Counted from the stretch's first letter, positions 1-10,422 are shown. The stretch: 64,000 nt of DNA from Actinoplanes oblitus (GCF_030252345.1 NZ_CP126980.1:829501-893500); one strand, 5' to 3'. Numbers and translations are program-made. The notes: generated by a model from the sequence alone, not told the origin.

Positions 1-10
1 CCAAACCGAA

Positions 11-42
11 AGCGGCCCGGCGCTGAATGACGCCGGGCCGCT
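11..42 (-). terminator. Rho-independent terminator of ppc
   Basis: A perfect 12-bp inverted repeat (arms 11-22 and 31-42, 8-nt loop) lies 12 nt past the ppc stop codon. On the minus strand it is followed by a weak T-containing stretch (TTCGGTTTGG). This is seen directly; the terminator function is inferred. Confidence 0.8.
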
Positions 43-53
43 CGGTCAGACGA

Positions 54-2852
54 TCAGCCGGTGTTGCGCATGCCGGCGGCGATGCCGTTGACAGTGGTGA
101 GCAGGGCCCGCTCCAGGGCCGTCGAGTCCGACGGCCCGCGGCGGACGCCCGGAGCGGTAGGCAGCTGGCGGCCGGTCTCGCCCAGGTCGCGGTACTGGCG
201 CAGCAGGGCCACCTGGAGGTGGTGCAGCGGCTCCAGGTACGTGTCGCGGACGCCGAGGGTGCGGGACAGCTCCGGCTGCGCCGCCAGGATCTGCGGCTCG
301 CCGGTGATGGCCAGGACCTCCTGGACGGTCCGGTCGTATTCCGCCTCGATGGTGGCGAAGATCGGGTGGAGTTCCGCCGGGACCAGCGTCTCGACGTATC
401 GGCGGGCGATCGAGAGGTCGGTCTTGGCCAGCATCATCGCCACGTTCGACAGGAACGTGCGGAAGAACTGCCAGTTCTCGTGCATCTCGTCGAGCACGTC
501 GCCGAGACCGGCGGCGCGGGCCGCGGCGAGGCCGGTGCCGACGCCGAACCAGCCGGGAACGATCTGCCGGGTCTGGGTCCAGCCGAACACCCACGGGATG
601 GCCCGCAGGCCGCCCAGGCCGGCGTCCGCGTTCGGCCGCTTGGCCGGGCGGGAGCCGATGTTCAGCGCGCCGAGCAGCTCGGTCGGGGTGGCCGCCCAGA
701 AGTACGCGGCCAGGTCCGGGTTCTCGACCAGTGCGCGGTACGCCCGGAACGCCGCGTCCGACGCGGTGTCCATGGTGGCGTCCCACACCTCGAGCCGGGA
801 CGGGTCGACCGAGAGGGTGGTGTGCAGCAGCGTGGCCTGCAGCACCGCCGCCGTGGTCAGCTCCAGGTTCTCCCGGGCCAGGGCCGGCACCGTGTACTTG
901 TCGGAGATGACCTCGCCCTGCTCGGTCACCTTGATCGCGCCGTCCAGCGTGCCGTACGGCTGCGCCAGGATCGCCTCGTGGGTCGGGCCGCCGCCGCGCC
1001 CGACGGTGCCGCCCCGGCCGTGGAAGAGCCGCAGCCGCACCCCGTGCCGGGCGGCCACGTCGCGCAGCGAGCGCTGTGCCTTGTGGATGCGCCACTGGCT
1101 GGTGGTGATCCCGGCCTCCTTGTTGGAGTCCGAGTAGCCGAGCATGACCTCCTGCACGTCACCGCGCGCCCGGACGATCTCCCGGTACGCCGGCATCGAC
1201 AGCATCTCGTCCAGCAGGTCGCCGCCGGCGTCCAGCTCGGCCGGGGTCTCCAGCAGCGGCACGATGTTGACCCGGGCCCGCCCGGTCTGGATGTCGATCA
1301 GGCCGGCCTCGCGGGCCAGCACCGCCGCGGCGAGCACGTCGTCGACGCCGAGGGTCATCGAGATGATGTAGGTCTCGATGACGTCCATGCCGAACCGGTC
1401 CTGCGCGTCCCGGATCGTGTGGAACACGTCGAAGGTCTTGCGCGCCGAGTCGGTCAGCGGGGTGTCCGCGCTGGACAGCGGCCGCCGCCCGGTCAGCTCG
1501 GCGGCGAGCAGCTTGGTGCGCTCGGTGCGGTCCAGGGTGGCGTAGTCCTCCACCTCGCCGACCTGGGTGTACATCTGCTGGAGCACCTCGTGGTGCTTCT
1601 CCGCGTGCTCGCGCACGTCGAGCGTGGCCAGTTGCAGGCCGAACGCCGACACCTGGCGGATCGCGGTGGACACCAGGCCGACAGCGGACAGCTGGCCGGA
1701 GTTGCGGGCCAGCGACGCGCGCATCAGCTCCAGGTCGGCGATCAGCTCGTCGCTGCCCAGGTAGTCGCGGCCGGCCACGTGCGGGGTGCCGCTCTGCAGC
1801 CGGGCCCGGGTGTTGGCCAGCTTCGCCTTGATCGCCCGTACCTTCAACCGGTACGGCTCCTCGGCGTTCACCCGGCGGAACCGGGGCGCCACCTCGGGCA
1901 GGTTGTCCAGGTCCTGGGCCAGGCTGGCGGAGAGGTCGAGGGAGACCCCGCGCAGCCGGCGGGAGACGGACAGCTCCTCGATCAGCTTGTCCATCACCTT
2001 CTCGGCGGCCTGGATGCCGTGCTCGTGCTGGATGAGCAGCACGTCGCGGGTGACGGCCGGGGTGACGAACGGGTTGCCGTCCCGGTCGCCGCCGATCCAC
2101 GAGCCGAAGGTGAGCGGGCGGGACGTCGGCGCGGTCTCCACGCCCAGCCGGCGCAGCGTCTCGGCCAGGTCGTCGAGCACCTGCGGGGCGGCCTCGGCGT
2201 ACAGGTCCTTGAGGTAGTAGACGGCGTTGCGGGCCTCGTCCAGCGGGTCCGGCCGGTCCAGTCGCAGCTCGTCGGTCTGCCAGAGCAGGTCGATCAGCTC
2301 GGCGAACCGCTTGGTGGAGACGGTGGTGTCGGTGTCGCCGTAGAGCGCGGCGGCCGCCGACTCGGCGTCCAGCGAGTCCGCGACCTGGCGCAGCTTGCTC
2401 AGGATCGAGCGGCGGGCGGCCTCGGTCGGGTGCGCGGTGAAGACCGGGCGGACCGCGAGCCGGCGGGCGGCCGCGGCGATCTCGTCGGCCGGGACGCCCT
2501 GCTCGGCGATCCGCTTGGCGGCCTGGTCCAGCCAGCCGCCCTCCTTGGCGCGGCGGCGCCGCAGGTCCCGGGCGCGGTGCACCTGCTCGGTGATGTTGGC
2601 CAGGTGGAAGTAGGTGGAGAAGGCCCGGGCCAGTTTGGTGCCGGTGGTGATGTCCATCGCGGCGAGCCGCTCGGCGGCCGCCGGCGCGTCCTGCCGGACC
2701 AGGGCCCGGATCTCCTCGACCAGGTCGAGCAGCGGCCGGCCTTCCTGCCTGGCCAGGGTCTGCCCGAGCAGCGTGCCGATCCGGCGGATGTCGGCGCGTA
2801 GCGCGGCGTCCGACCCCTCCGGCTCGTCGAGGTGGGCAGGCAGCTCTGTCAT
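54..2852 (-). CDS. ppc: Phosphoenolpyruvate carboxylase
   Basis: Cytosolic anaplerotic enzyme that carboxylates phosphoenolpyruvate with bicarbonate to oxaloacetate, feeding the TCA cycle. The 932-residue length is normal for bacterial PEPC. The catalytic histidine sits in VFTAHPTEAARR (His about 141). The second signature LGYSDSNKEAG is near residue 575, the glycine loop FHGRGGTVGRGGG near 610, and the protein ends in the family's conserved RNTG tail. The ATG at 2852 has a good ribosome-binding site (AAGGAG, 7 nt upstream). It is transcribed alone: a terminator follows, and the next gene upstream (hoxX-like) is on the same strand with a 173-bp gap that holds two palindromes. Identification is secure. 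Confidence 0.97.
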   Translation of the reverse strand: MTELPAHLDEPEGSDAALRADIRRIGTLLGQTLARQEGRPLLDLVEEIRALVRQDAPAAAERLAAMDITTGTKLARAFSTYFHLANITEQVHRARDLRRRRAKEGGWLDQAAKRIAEQGVPADEIAAAARRLAVRPVFTAHPTEAARRSILSKLRQVADSLDAESAAAALYGDTDTTVSTKRFAELIDLLWQTDELRLDRPDPLDEARNAVYYLKDLYAEAAPQVLDDLAETLRRLGVETAPTSRPLTFGSWIGGDRDGNPFVTPAVTRDVLLIQHEHGIQAAEKVMDKLIEELSVSRRLRGVSLDLSASLAQDLDNLPEVAPRFRRVNAEEPYRLKVRAIKAKLANTRARLQSGTPHVAGRDYLGSDELIADLELMRASLARNSGQLSAVGLVSTAIRQVSAFGLQLATLDVREHAEKHHEVLQQMYTQVGEVEDYATLDRTERTKLLAAELTGRRPLSSADTPLTDSARKTFDVFHTIRDAQDRFGMDVIETYIISMTLGVDDVLAAAVLAREAGLIDIQTGRARVNIVPLLETPAELDAGGDLLDEMLSMPAYREIVRARGDVQEVMLGYSDSNKEAGITTSQWRIHKAQRSLRDVAARHGVRLRLFHGRGGTVGRGGGPTHEAILAQPYGTLDGAIKVTEQGEVISDKYTVPALARENLELTTAAVLQATLLHTTLSVDPSRLEVWDATMDTASDAAFRAYRALVENPDLAAYFWAATPTELLGALNIGSRPAKRPNADAGLGGLRAIPWVFGWTQTRQIVPGWFGVGTGLAAARAAGLGDVLDEMHENWQFFRTFLSNVAMMLAKTDLSIARRYVETLVPAELHPIFATIEAEYDRTVQEVLAITGEPQILAAQPELSRTLGVRDTYLEPLHHLQVALLRQYRDLGETGRQLPTAPGVRRGPSDSTALERALLTTVNGIAAGMRNTG

Positions 2853-2901
2853 CGGGGCGCTCCTTCTTTCGGATGGCTCCAGGACGGCGCTGTCCCGACT
2901 T

Positions 2902-2934
2902 CGCCGATCGTATCGGCGTCCCCCGTCGCGGGGG
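2902..2934. promoter_or_regulatory. Two adjacent palindromes upstream of ppc
   Basis: CGCCGAT-CGT-ATCGGCG (2902-2918) is directly followed by CCCCCG-TCG-CGGGGG (2920-2934), about 50-80 nt upstream of the ppc start. Read toward ppc, the first palindrome contains TACGAT, which could serve as a -10 hexamer, so it may be an operator over the promoter. The second could form a hairpin if transcription starts upstream. The palindromes are seen; the roles are inferred. Confidence 0.4.
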
Positions 2935-3025
2935 TGAATTGAGTCAAGAGTCTCACGGTCGTTCAGGCGGTCCGCGTGCTGGCCCGGCCACCACCAAGAT
3001 CAAGACCGGTTTTCGGTACGCCCGG

Positions 3026-4807
3026 TCAGGCGGTCACCGGCACGGCCGGACGCACCGTCACGGGCGGCCGCCGGTCGCCCGGCCCGGCGTTGCCGGTACG
3101 GAGCCGGCCGGCGATCGCCGGTCCCGCGTTCCCGGCCAGCAGCAGCCGCCGCGGCGTGCCACCGGTACCCGCCTTGGTGACGAACGCACGCCGGGCCGCC
3201 GCGAAACCGGACCGGTCGGTGTAGATGTCCCGGCTCATCTCGGCGAGCTCCCGGGTCTCGTAGACGTCCAGCGGAACCCGCTCGGCGGCGAGCCGTCGTG
3301 CCTTCGCGGCGCGCCGCTTGCGCACCGTCCGGGGGTCCGCGTGCCGCTCGGCCAGCAGGGCGAGCCACTGCGCGTACGCCTCCGGGTGCCGCGGCCCGAC
3401 CTCGTCGACCAGCCCGATCCGGACCGCTTGCGCGGTGCTCACCGGCAGTTTGTCGTCGATCAGCCGCTGCGCCCGATCCGCGCCGACTCGCCGCGGCAGG
3501 CTGAAGGTGTGCAGCTCGGAGCCGTACAGGCCGATGTCGTAGTACGGGTTGAGCACGATGCCGTCCCGGGCCGCGACCACGTCCGCGCCCAGCCCGAGCA
3601 TCACCCCGCCGGCACCGGCGCTGCCCGCGTAGGCGGCCACCACCACCTGCCGGGTGCAGGTGATGATCTCCCGGCACACCTCGTTGATCGCCCGGATGTT
3701 CGCCCACGCGGTACCGGCCGGGTCCGGTGCCGCGTCGATCACGTTGAGGTGGATGCCGTTGCTGAACGCCTCGGTCCCGCCGCGCAGCACCAGCACCCGG
3801 GTGTCCTGCCCGGCCGCGTGCCGCAGCGCGGCCAGCAGGCGCCGGCAGTGCCCGGGCGCCATCGCGCCGTTGTAGAAGTCGAAGAACAGCCAGCCGATCG
3901 CTCCGGTGCGGCGGTAGCGGATCTGCCGGTACGTCTGCGGCGCCTCCGGCTCCTGGTCGGCGCCGAGCGGCGCGTGCGGCACCCCGCGCAGCCGCGCGCC
4001 GAGTGCCGTGGTGGCCGGCACCTTGATCCCCTCCGGCACCCTGAGGTGCCCGATCCACAGGCTGCCGTCGCCGGTCGCCACCAGCACCGCGCCCTGGCGG
4101 CGGCTCAGCAGCGTGCCGGGCCGGGCGCCGTGGGCCGGCCCGGGGTGCGCGTCGTAGACGTACGCGGGCAGCCCGCCCACCTCGGAGAGCACTCCCGGCG
4201 ACCCGTCCGCGGCCCGGATCCGCCGCAGGATGGTGTCGCCCGGCTCGCCCCAGTCGAAGGCCCGGTCGGACTGCCGCATCAGCGGCCGGGGCCGGGCGCC
4301 GGGCGTCTCGGTCGGCGTGTTCTCCGCCGGTACCGGGCGGAACGCCGGGTCGGCGGCCTTGGCCACCACCTCGAGGGCGCACTCCAGCGCGGCGTCCGAG
4401 ACCGGGCCGGCGTAGAGCGCCGACTTGCGCGGCGGGGCGGCCGGCAGCGGGAAGGTCCGGGTGGCCCAGATCGGCCCGGCGTCGAACTCCTCGACCGCCT
4501 GCAGCGCGGTGACGCCCCAGGTCCGGGCACCCTCGCTGATCGCCCAGTCCAGGGCGGACGGCCCGCGGTCGCCGACCGGGCCGGGATGCAGGATCACCGT
4601 GCGCCGGCGCTGCCACACCGAGGCCGGCACCCGGTGCTTGAGGAACGGGCAGAGGATCAGCTCCGGGTCGGCGGCGTGCACCCCGTCGGCGATCTGCTCC
4701 TCGCTCTCGGCGATGAGCAGGCCGACCTGGTGCCCGGCGTCGCGCAGCGCGCACCAGACCCGCTGACTCAAGCCGTTGAACGCGCTGACGAGCAGCAGGA
4801 TCCGCAC
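3026..4807 (-). CDS. hoxX: HoxX-type formyltransferase/enoyl-CoA hydratase fusion
   Basis: Two-domain protein of 593 residues. The N-terminal formyltransferase domain opens with RILLLVSAFNGLSQRV and has HPGPVGDRGPSALDWAI near residues 74-90. The C-terminal crotonase-fold domain (about 330-500) includes LRGGTEAFSNGIHLN and a glycine-rich oxyanion-loop region. This architecture is that of HoxX, which takes a formyl group from N10-formyl-tetrahydrofolate and releases CO through a formyl-CoA intermediate, supplying the CO ligand of [NiFe]-hydrogenase in air. The GTG start at 4807 has AGGGGAGG 4 nt upstream and aligns with the start of known HoxX proteins; a longer frame reaches 4867 but lacks that support. 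No hydrogenase structural or hyp gene lies in the window. A generic formyltransferase-crotonase fusion of other function remains possible. Confidence 0.8.
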   Translation of the reverse strand: MRILLLVSAFNGLSQRVWCALRDAGHQVGLLIAESEEQIADGVHAADPELILCPFLKHRVPASVWQRRRTVILHPGPVGDRGPSALDWAISEGARTWGVTALQAVEEFDAGPIWATRTFPLPAAPPRKSALYAGPVSDAALECALEVVAKAADPAFRPVPAENTPTETPGARPRPLMRQSDRAFDWGEPGDTILRRIRAADGSPGVLSEVGGLPAYVYDAHPGPAHGARPGTLLSRRQGAVLVATGDGSLWIGHLRVPEGIKVPATTALGARLRGVPHAPLGADQEPEAPQTYRQIRYRRTGAIGWLFFDFYNGAMAPGHCRRLLAALRHAAGQDTRVLVLRGGTEAFSNGIHLNVIDAAPDPAGTAWANIRAINEVCREIITCTRQVVVAAYAGSAGAGGVMLGLGADVVAARDGIVLNPYYDIGLYGSELHTFSLPRRVGADRAQRLIDDKLPVSTAQAVRIGLVDEVGPRHPEAYAQWLALLAERHADPRTVRKRRAAKARRLAAERVPLDVYETRELAEMSRDIYTDRSGFAAARRAFVTKAGTGGTPRRLLLAGNAGPAIAGRLRTGNAGPGDRRPPVTVRPAVPVTA

Positions 4808-4913
4808 GTTGCCTCCCCTAGGTCCGCCACGAAGTCTTGGCGGGGCCACCGCCCTGATGTCGGACATGCGGTGCGATGAGGCGCACGCGGCGGGAAGTGT
4901 CGGTGGGTCGGAC

Positions 4914-4919
4914 TAAGCT
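4914..4919 (+). promoter_or_regulatory. Putative -10 element of mfd
   Basis: TAAGCT, a TANNNT-type hexamer, predicts a start of transcription near 4925-4927. That is downstream of the possible GTG at 4922, so it favours the internal ATG at 4988 as the mfd start. Confidence 0.4.
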
Positions 4920-4987
4920 GTGTGGCACAGACCCCCGCCCCACTGGGCGACCGGGGTTGTTCGTCGTGCCCTCGGGGGGTCCTCGTC

Positions 4988-7900
4988 ATGCAACTCGCCG
5001 GTCTCATCCCGGCCGCCCTGCGCGACCGCGGCCTCGCCCGGGCCCGTGACCTGGCTCGCAAGAGCTTCGTCGACGCCGACGCGCTGGACCTCACCGCGCC
5101 GGTCTCGCTGCGCCCGTTCGTGGTGGCCACGGTGGCCGGTCCGGCCGACGTCGGTGGCGCGCAGCGCCCGGTGCTCGCGGTCACCGCGACCTCGCGCGAG
5201 GCGGACGACCTGGCCGACGCGCTCGGCTGCCTGCTCGATCCGGACCAGGTCGCGGTCTACCCGTCCTGGGAGACGCTGCCGCACGAGCGGCTGTCCCCGC
5301 GCTCGGACACGGTCGGCAAGCGGCTGGCCGTGCTGCGCCGCCTGGCCCACCCCGGTGAGCAGCCCCTGCGGGTGGTCGTGGCGCCGGTCCGGTCGCTGCT
5401 GCAGCCGCAGCTCAAGGGCCTCGGCGACCTGGAGCCGGTGGAGCTGGTCAGCGGTCGTGCGGCCGAGCTGGAGGAGGTCGCCCGGCGGCTGTCCGACATG
5501 GCGTACGCGCGGGTCGACCTGGTCACCAAGCGGGGCGAGTTCGCCGTCCGCGGCGGCATCCTGGACGTCTTCCCGCCCACCGACGAGCACCCGTCCCGGG
5601 TGGAGTTCTGGGGCGACGAGGTGGAGGAGATCCGCACCTTCGCGGTCGCCGACCAGCGGACGATCGAGCAGGTCGAGCGGCTGTGGGCGCCGCCGTGCCG
5701 GGAGCTGCTGCTCACCCCGGCGGTGCGGGAGCGGGCCGCGGCGCTGGCCGCCCGGCACCCGGAGCTGGCCGAGATCCTGGACAAACTCTCCGCCGGCATC
5801 CCGGTCGAGGGGATGGAGTCGCTGGCCCCCGCCCTGCTGGACGGCACCGACAGCATGGAGCTGCTGATCGACTGCATGCCGGCGGGCACCCACGTGCTGC
5901 TCTGCGACCCGGAGCGGATCCGGACCCGGGCGCACGATCTCACCCGGACGTCGGACGAGTTCCTGGAGGCCTCCTGGGCCGCGGCGGCGGTCGGTGGTGA
6001 GGCGCCGATCGACGTCGGCGCCGTCGCGTTCCGCAGCCTGGCCGATGTCCGCGCGCACGCCGCGGTGCTGAAGCAGCCGTGGTGGACGGTCTCGCCGTTC
6101 GGCCTCGCCGCGCCGTCGGCCGACGAGGCGCTGCCCTGGGAGGACTCCTTGGCCGTCGAGGTCAGCCCGGACACCGGCGACGCCGTCGCGCTGGCCGCCC
6201 AGCCGGTGCCGCTCTATCACGGCGACACCGCGCGGCTGGCCGGCGACCTGTCCGGGTGGGCCGCCGCCGGCTGGGCGATCGCGCTGGTCTTCGAGGGCAA
6301 GGGGACCGCGCAGCGGGCCACCGAGCTGCTGCGCGACGCGGGTCTCGGGATCACCCCGGTCGACTCGATCAGCACCCCGATCGCCGACGGTCAGCTGCTG
6401 GTCACCTGCGGCGGGCTGAACCACGGCTTCGTCGACGAGGCCTCCCGGCTCGCGGTGATCACCGGTAACGACATCTCCGGTGGCCGCGGCGCGTCCACCA
6501 AGGACATGCGCAAGATGCCGGCCCGCCGGCGCAACACGATCGACCCGCTCGAGCTGAAGATGGGCGACTTCGTGGTGCACGAGCAGCACGGCATCGGCCG
6601 CTACATCGAGCTGGTGCAGCGCACCGTCAACGGCGCCGACCGGGAATACCTGGTGATCGAGTACGCCGCGTCCAAGCGCGGCCAGCCCGGCGACCGGCTC
6701 TACGTGCCCACCGACCAGCTCGACCAGCTCTCCCGCTACGTCGGCGGCGAGCAGCCCACGCTGCACAAGATGGGCGGCGCCGACTGGCAGAAGAGCAAGG
6801 CCCGGGCGAAGAAGGCGGTCAAGGAGATCGCCGCCCAGCTGATCCAGCTGTACGCCGCCCGGCAGGCCTCCAAGGGCCACTCGTTCGGGCCGGACACGCC
6901 GTGGCAGCGGGAGCTGGAGGACGCCTTCCCGTACACCGAGACGCCCGACCAGCTGGCCGCCATCCACGAGGTCAAGCACGACATGGAACTGCAGACCCCG
7001 ATGGACCGGCTGATCTGCGGCGACGTCGGTTACGGCAAGACCGAGATCGCGGTGCGCGCGGCGTTCAAGGCGGTGCAGGACGGCAAACAGGTGGCCGTTC
7101 TGGTGCCCACCACGCTGCTGGCCCAGCAGCACTACAACACGTTCACCGAGCGGATGAGCCAGTTCCCGGTGCAGATCAAGCAGCTGTCCCGGTTCCAGAC
7201 GCCGAAAGAGGCCGCGCTCACCCTGGAGCAGGCCGCCGACGGCACCGCCGACATCGTGATCGGCACGCACCGGCTGCTCTCCAAGTCGACCCGGTTCAAA
7301 AATCTCGGCCTGATCATCGTGGACGAGGAGCAGCGCTTCGGCGTCGAGCACAAGGAGCAGCTCAAGGCGCTGCGCGCGTCGGTGGACGTGCTGACCATGT
7401 CGGCCACCCCGATCCCGCGGACGCTGGAGATGGCGATCACCGGCATCCGGGAGATGTCCACCATCGCCACCCCGCCGGAGGAGCGGCACCCGGTGCTGAC
7501 CTACGTGGGGGCGTACGACGACAAGCAGGTCGCCGCCGCCATCCACCGGGAGCTGCTCCGCGACGGCCAGGTGTTCTACCTGCACAACCGGGTCGAGTCG
7601 ATCGACCGGGCGGCGCGCAAGCTGCGCGAGCTGGTGCCCGAGGCCCGGGTCGCGGTGGCGCACGGCCAGATGAGCGAGGAGCAGCTGGAGAAGGTGATGG
7701 TCGGCTTCTGGGAGAAGGAGTTCGACGTCCTGGTCTGCACCACGATCGTCGAGTCCGGCATCGACATCCCGAACGCCAACACCCTGATCCTGGAGCGCGC
7801 CGACCTGCTCGGCCTGGCCCAGCTGCACCAGATCCGCGGCCGGGTCGGCCGGGGGCGGGAGCGGGCGTACGCGTACTTCCTCTACCCCCGGGAGAAACCG

Positions 7901-8596
7901 CTCACCGAGCACGCCCACGAGCGGCTGGCCACCATCGCCCAGCACACCGAGCTGGGCGCCGGCATGTACGTGGCGATGAAGGACCTGGAGATCCGCGGCG
8001 CCGGCAACCTGCTCGGCGGCGAGCAGTCCGGCCACATCGAGGGCGTCGGCTTCGACCTGTACGTCCGGATGGTCGGCGAGGCGGTCAGCGCCTTCAAGGG
8101 CGAGCGGCCCGAGGAGGAGCCCGAGGTCAAGATCGACCTGCCGGTCGACGCGCACCTGCCCACCGACTACATCGCCGTCGAGCGGCTGCGCCTGGAGATG
8201 TACCGCAAGCTCGCCGAGGCCCGCGACGACGCCCGGCTGGAGGAGGTCATCGCCGAGATGACCGACCGGTACGGCGAACCGCCCGCCCCGGTGGTCAACC
8301 TGATCGCTGTCGCCCGGTTCCGCCAGCTGGCCCGGGCGTACGGCCTGACCGACGTCTCGATGCAGGGCAAGCATCTCCGCTTCGCCCCGCTCGACCTGCC
8401 CGACTCCAAGCAGCTGCGGCTCAAGCGCTACCACCCGGACTCGGTCTACAAGGCGGCGAACGATCAGGTCAGTGTCCCGCGGCCGAGCACCCGGCGGGTC
8501 GGCGGCGAGCCGCTGCGCGACCAGGAGCTGTTGCAGTGGTGCGCCCAGCTGCTCAAGGACGTGCTCGGCGACGCGCCCGTCCCGGCCCGCGTGTGA
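4988..8596 (+). CDS. mfd: Transcription-repair coupling factor Mfd
   Basis: ATP-dependent translocase that removes stalled RNA polymerase at lesions and recruits UvrA. It is 1202 residues from the chosen ATG. N-terminal UvrB-homology region first; then the RNA-polymerase-interacting domain beginning [13 protein letters not shown] near residue 525; then the RecG-like motor with Walker [10 protein letters not shown] (about 677-685), the DEEQ box (about 778), [14 protein letters not shown], and the TRG-type [14 protein letters not shown]. The TRCF C-terminal domain is present. An in-frame GTG at 4922 would add 22 residues, but a -10-like TAAGCT at 4914-4919 makes that start unlikely. It is followed after 32 bp by a lipoprotein gene and mazG; mfd-mazG proximity is conserved in mycobacteria. 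Confidence 0.96.
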   Translation: MQLAGLIPAALRDRGLARARDLARKSFVDADALDLTAPVSLRPFVVATVAGPADVGGAQRPVLAVTATSREADDLADALGCLLDPDQVAVYPSWETLPHERLSPRSDTVGKRLAVLRRLAHPGEQPLRVVVAPVRSLLQPQLKGLGDLEPVELVSGRAAELEEVARRLSDMAYARVDLVTKRGEFAVRGGILDVFPPTDEHPSRVEFWGDEVEEIRTFAVADQRTIEQVERLWAPPCRELLLTPAVRERAAALAARHPELAEILDKLSAGIPVEGMESLAPALLDGTDSMELLIDCMPAGTHVLLCDPERIRTRAHDLTRTSDEFLEASWAAAAVGGEAPIDVGAVAFRSLADVRAHAAVLKQPWWTVSPFGLAAPSADEALPWEDSLAVEVSPDTGDAVALAAQPVPLYHGDTARLAGDLSGWAAAGWAIALVFEGKGTAQRATELLRDAGLGITPVDSISTPIADGQLLVTCGGLNHGFVDEASRLAVITGNDISGGRGASTKDMRKMPARRRNTIDPLELKMGDFVVHEQHGIGRYIELVQRTVNGADREYLVIEYAASKRGQPGDRLYVPTDQLDQLSRYVGGEQPTLHKMGGADWQKSKARAKKAVKEIAAQLIQLYAARQASKGHSFGPDTPWQRELEDAFPYTETPDQLAAIHEVKHDMELQTPMDRLICGDVGYGKTEIAVRAAFKAVQDGKQVAVLVPTTLLAQQHYNTFTERMSQFPVQIKQLSRFQTPKEAALTLEQAADGTADIVIGTHRLLSKSTRFKNLGLIIVDEEQRFGVEHKEQLKALRASVDVLTMSATPIPRTLEMAITGIREMSTIATPPEERHPVLTYVGAYDDKQVAAAIHRELLRDGQVFYLHNRVESIDRAARKLRELVPEARVAVAHGQMSEEQLEKVMVGFWEKEFDVLVCTTIVESGIDIPNANTLILERADLLGLAQLHQIRGRVGRGRERAYAYFLYPREKPLTEHAHERLATIAQHTELGAGMYVAMKDLEIRGAGNLLGGEQSGHIEGVGFDLYVRMVGEAVSAFKGERPEEEPEVKIDLPVDAHLPTDYIAVERLRLEMYRKLAEARDDARLEEVIAEMTDRYGEPPAPVVNLIAVARFRQLARAYGLTDVSMQGKHLRFAPLDLPDSKQLRLKRYHPDSVYKAANDQVSVPRPSTRRVGGEPLRDQELLQWCAQLLKDVLGDAPVPARV

Positions 8597-8628
8597 CGGA
8601 TCACATTCCGCGTGAGACAGTGTTGACC

Positions 8629-9456
8629 ATGCAGCGTACCCGCCGACTCGCATCCATGGCCGTCGTCGCGTCACTGGCGATCGCCGGCCTCTCCGCCTGC
8701 CGCTCCGACCCCGCCGTCGCCGCCTACATCGGCGACAGCACGATCTCCGAGCGCCAGGTGGAGAGGGTCTGGGACGAGGCCCGGAAAGCGTTCGACGCGG
8801 AGACCGGCAAGCAGGTCGCCGCGGCCCAGGCCGCGGTCGACGACGCGAAGCGGAAAGTGGCCGCCGGCCAGGGCACCGAGGCGGACGTCCAGGCCGCCGA
8901 CGAGGCGCTCGCGCAGATCCCCAGGACGCTGCCGATCACCCGGACCGACGTGGTCAGCGCCCTGCTCAGCCGGAAACTGTTCGACCAGGTCGCGCAGCGG
9001 CACAGCGTCACGCTGCCGGCCGAGCTGGCCTACGACCGGGCCGGCGCCGCGGTCGGCCTGCCGGCCTCCACCGAGTACGTGCGGCTCTACACCCAGAACG
9101 CGGTCCTGCAGTACCTCGTGTCGCAGTCGATCACCGGTGCCGCCACGCTCAGCGACAAGGATCTGAAGGACGTCTTCCGGCGGGCCGGCGAGAAGCAGGC
9201 GATCCAGCCCGGCACCACCTTCGAGTCCTTCCGCGACGGGCTCAACCCCCAGCTCGCCGAGGAGCTGAAGACCGGGGTCGCGCTGCGCGACGAGCTCACC
9301 TCGGCGGCCGAGCCGCTGCACATCACGATCAACCCGCGGTACCGGCCGATGGAGATCGTCACGTACGCCTACCCGCGGCAGAACGCGCCGGCCCTGGACC
9401 TGGTCGGCGCTGCCCTGGACGACCAGGCCACGCTGCCGGTCCTCGACGTCTCTTGA
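8629..9456 (+). CDS. SurA N-terminal-like lipoprotein
   Basis: A 275-residue lipoprotein. The signal sequence runs MQRTRRLASMAVVASLAIAG with lipobox LSAC (Cys24), so it is probably anchored outside the membrane. The mature start PAVAAYIGDSTISERQVERV matches the SurA/PrsA-type chaperone N-terminal segment, followed by a helical, charged stretch. I see no convincing parvulin (rotamase) domain, so a chaperone role without isomerase activity is plausible but inferred. Its last four bases overlap the TTG start of mazG (TTGA), implying translational coupling. Similar lipoproteins sit between mfd and mazG in other actinobacteria, from memory. Confidence 0.8.
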   Translation: MQRTRRLASMAVVASLAIAGLSACRSDPAVAAYIGDSTISERQVERVWDEARKAFDAETGKQVAAAQAAVDDAKRKVAAGQGTEADVQAADEALAQIPRTLPITRTDVVSALLSRKLFDQVAQRHSVTLPAELAYDRAGAAVGLPASTEYVRLYTQNAVLQYLVSQSITGAATLSDKDLKDVFRRAGEKQAIQPGTTFESFRDGLNPQLAEELKTGVALRDELTSAAEPLHITINPRYRPMEIVTYAYPRQNAPALDLVGAALDDQATLPVLDVS

Positions 9457-10412
9457 GCGCCCGGATCGTCCTGCTGGTCACCTCGCCGCGGCTGCCGGCG
9501 GGGCTGCTCACCGCCGAGGCGTGGGACACCGTGCGGTCCGGTCCGGTCTTCGCCGCCGCCGACTCCGAGCAGGCGATGGCGCTGCGGGCGGCCGGGGTGC
9601 CGGTCACCGTGCTGGACACCGACGCGCAGGGGCTGCTCGACGCGATCGGCCCGGCGCCGCTCGCGGTCTGGCTGGCCGGCCCGCACGGCGACCAGCCGTT
9701 CGCCAGGCAGCTCGGCCTGCGGCTGGCCCGGGAGCCCGGCCTCGCCGAGCTGGAGCTGATGTACGGCTCCTGGGACCCGCCCGGCGCCCGGCTGCTGGAC
9801 GCGGTGGCGGTGATGGACCGGCTGCTCTCGCCCGGCGGCGACCCGTGGAAGCGGGCGCAGAGCCACCGGACGCTCGCGCCGTACCTGCTGGAGGAGAGCT
9901 ACGAGGCGTACGACGCGATCGAGCGCGACGACCTCGACGAGCTCCGCGAGGAGCTGGGTGACGTGCTGCTGCAGATCGTGCTGCACGCCCGGCTCGCCGA
10001 GGAGCTGCCGGACGGCCGGGCGTGGAACGTCGACGACGTGGCCGGGACCCTGGTGGAGAAGATGGTGCGGCGCAACCCGCACGTCTTCGCCGGCGAGCGG
10101 GTCGAGGACATCGAGGAGATCACCGCCAACTGGGAGCGGATCAAGCGCGAGGAGAAGGCGCGGGAGTCCGTCCTGGACGGGGTGGCGCTGAGCCAGCCCG
10201 CGCTGGCGCTGGCCGCCAAGATCCTGCAGCGGGCCGAGCGCGGGGCTGTCGACGTGCCGTTGCCGGTCGGCGACGACCTCGGCCCGGCGCTGTTGCGCCT
10301 GGTCGCCGACGCCCGGGCGGCCGCCCGCGATCCGGAGGCGGAGCTGCGGCGGGCCACTTTGGCGTACGCCGAAGCCGTGCGTGCGGCGGAAATTGTCGGA
10401 CCCGCCGAGTAG
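9453..10412 (+). CDS. mazG: MazG-type nucleoside triphosphate pyrophosphohydrolase
   Basis: Hydrolyses (d)NTPs to monophosphates and pyrophosphate, clearing damaged or surplus nucleotides. It has 319 residues. The N-terminal half (about 1-120) is an actinobacterial extension, and the MazG domain follows with the Mg-binding pattern LLEESYEAYDAI ... ELREELGDVLLQ near residues 145-175. Only one MazG domain is evident, as in M. tuberculosis MazG. The start is TTG at 9453, inside a 4-bp overlap with the lipoprotein stop, which suggests coupled translation. It ends 10 bp before the DUF885 gene. Confidence 0.92.
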   Translation: MSARIVLLVTSPRLPAGLLTAEAWDTVRSGPVFAAADSEQAMALRAAGVPVTVLDTDAQGLLDAIGPAPLAVWLAGPHGDQPFARQLGLRLAREPGLAELELMYGSWDPPGARLLDAVAVMDRLLSPGGDPWKRAQSHRTLAPYLLEESYEAYDAIERDDLDELREELGDVLLQIVLHARLAEELPDGRAWNVDDVAGTLVEKMVRRNPHVFAGERVEDIEEITANWERIKREEKARESVLDGVALSQPALALAAKILQRAERGAVDVPLPVGDDLGPALLRLVADARAAARDPEAELRRATLAYAEAVRAAEIVGPAE

Positions 10413-10422
10413 TTTTCTCGGC

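Noticed and set aside
27..2801. A 924-codon open frame antisense to ppc
   Set aside because: Arg/Gly/Gln/Val-rich translation without domains, produced by high-GC codon periodicity opposite a certain gene.
4913..8674. A 1253-codon open frame antisense to mfd
   Set aside because: Same cause; low-complexity product, and mfd motifs on the plus strand are complete.
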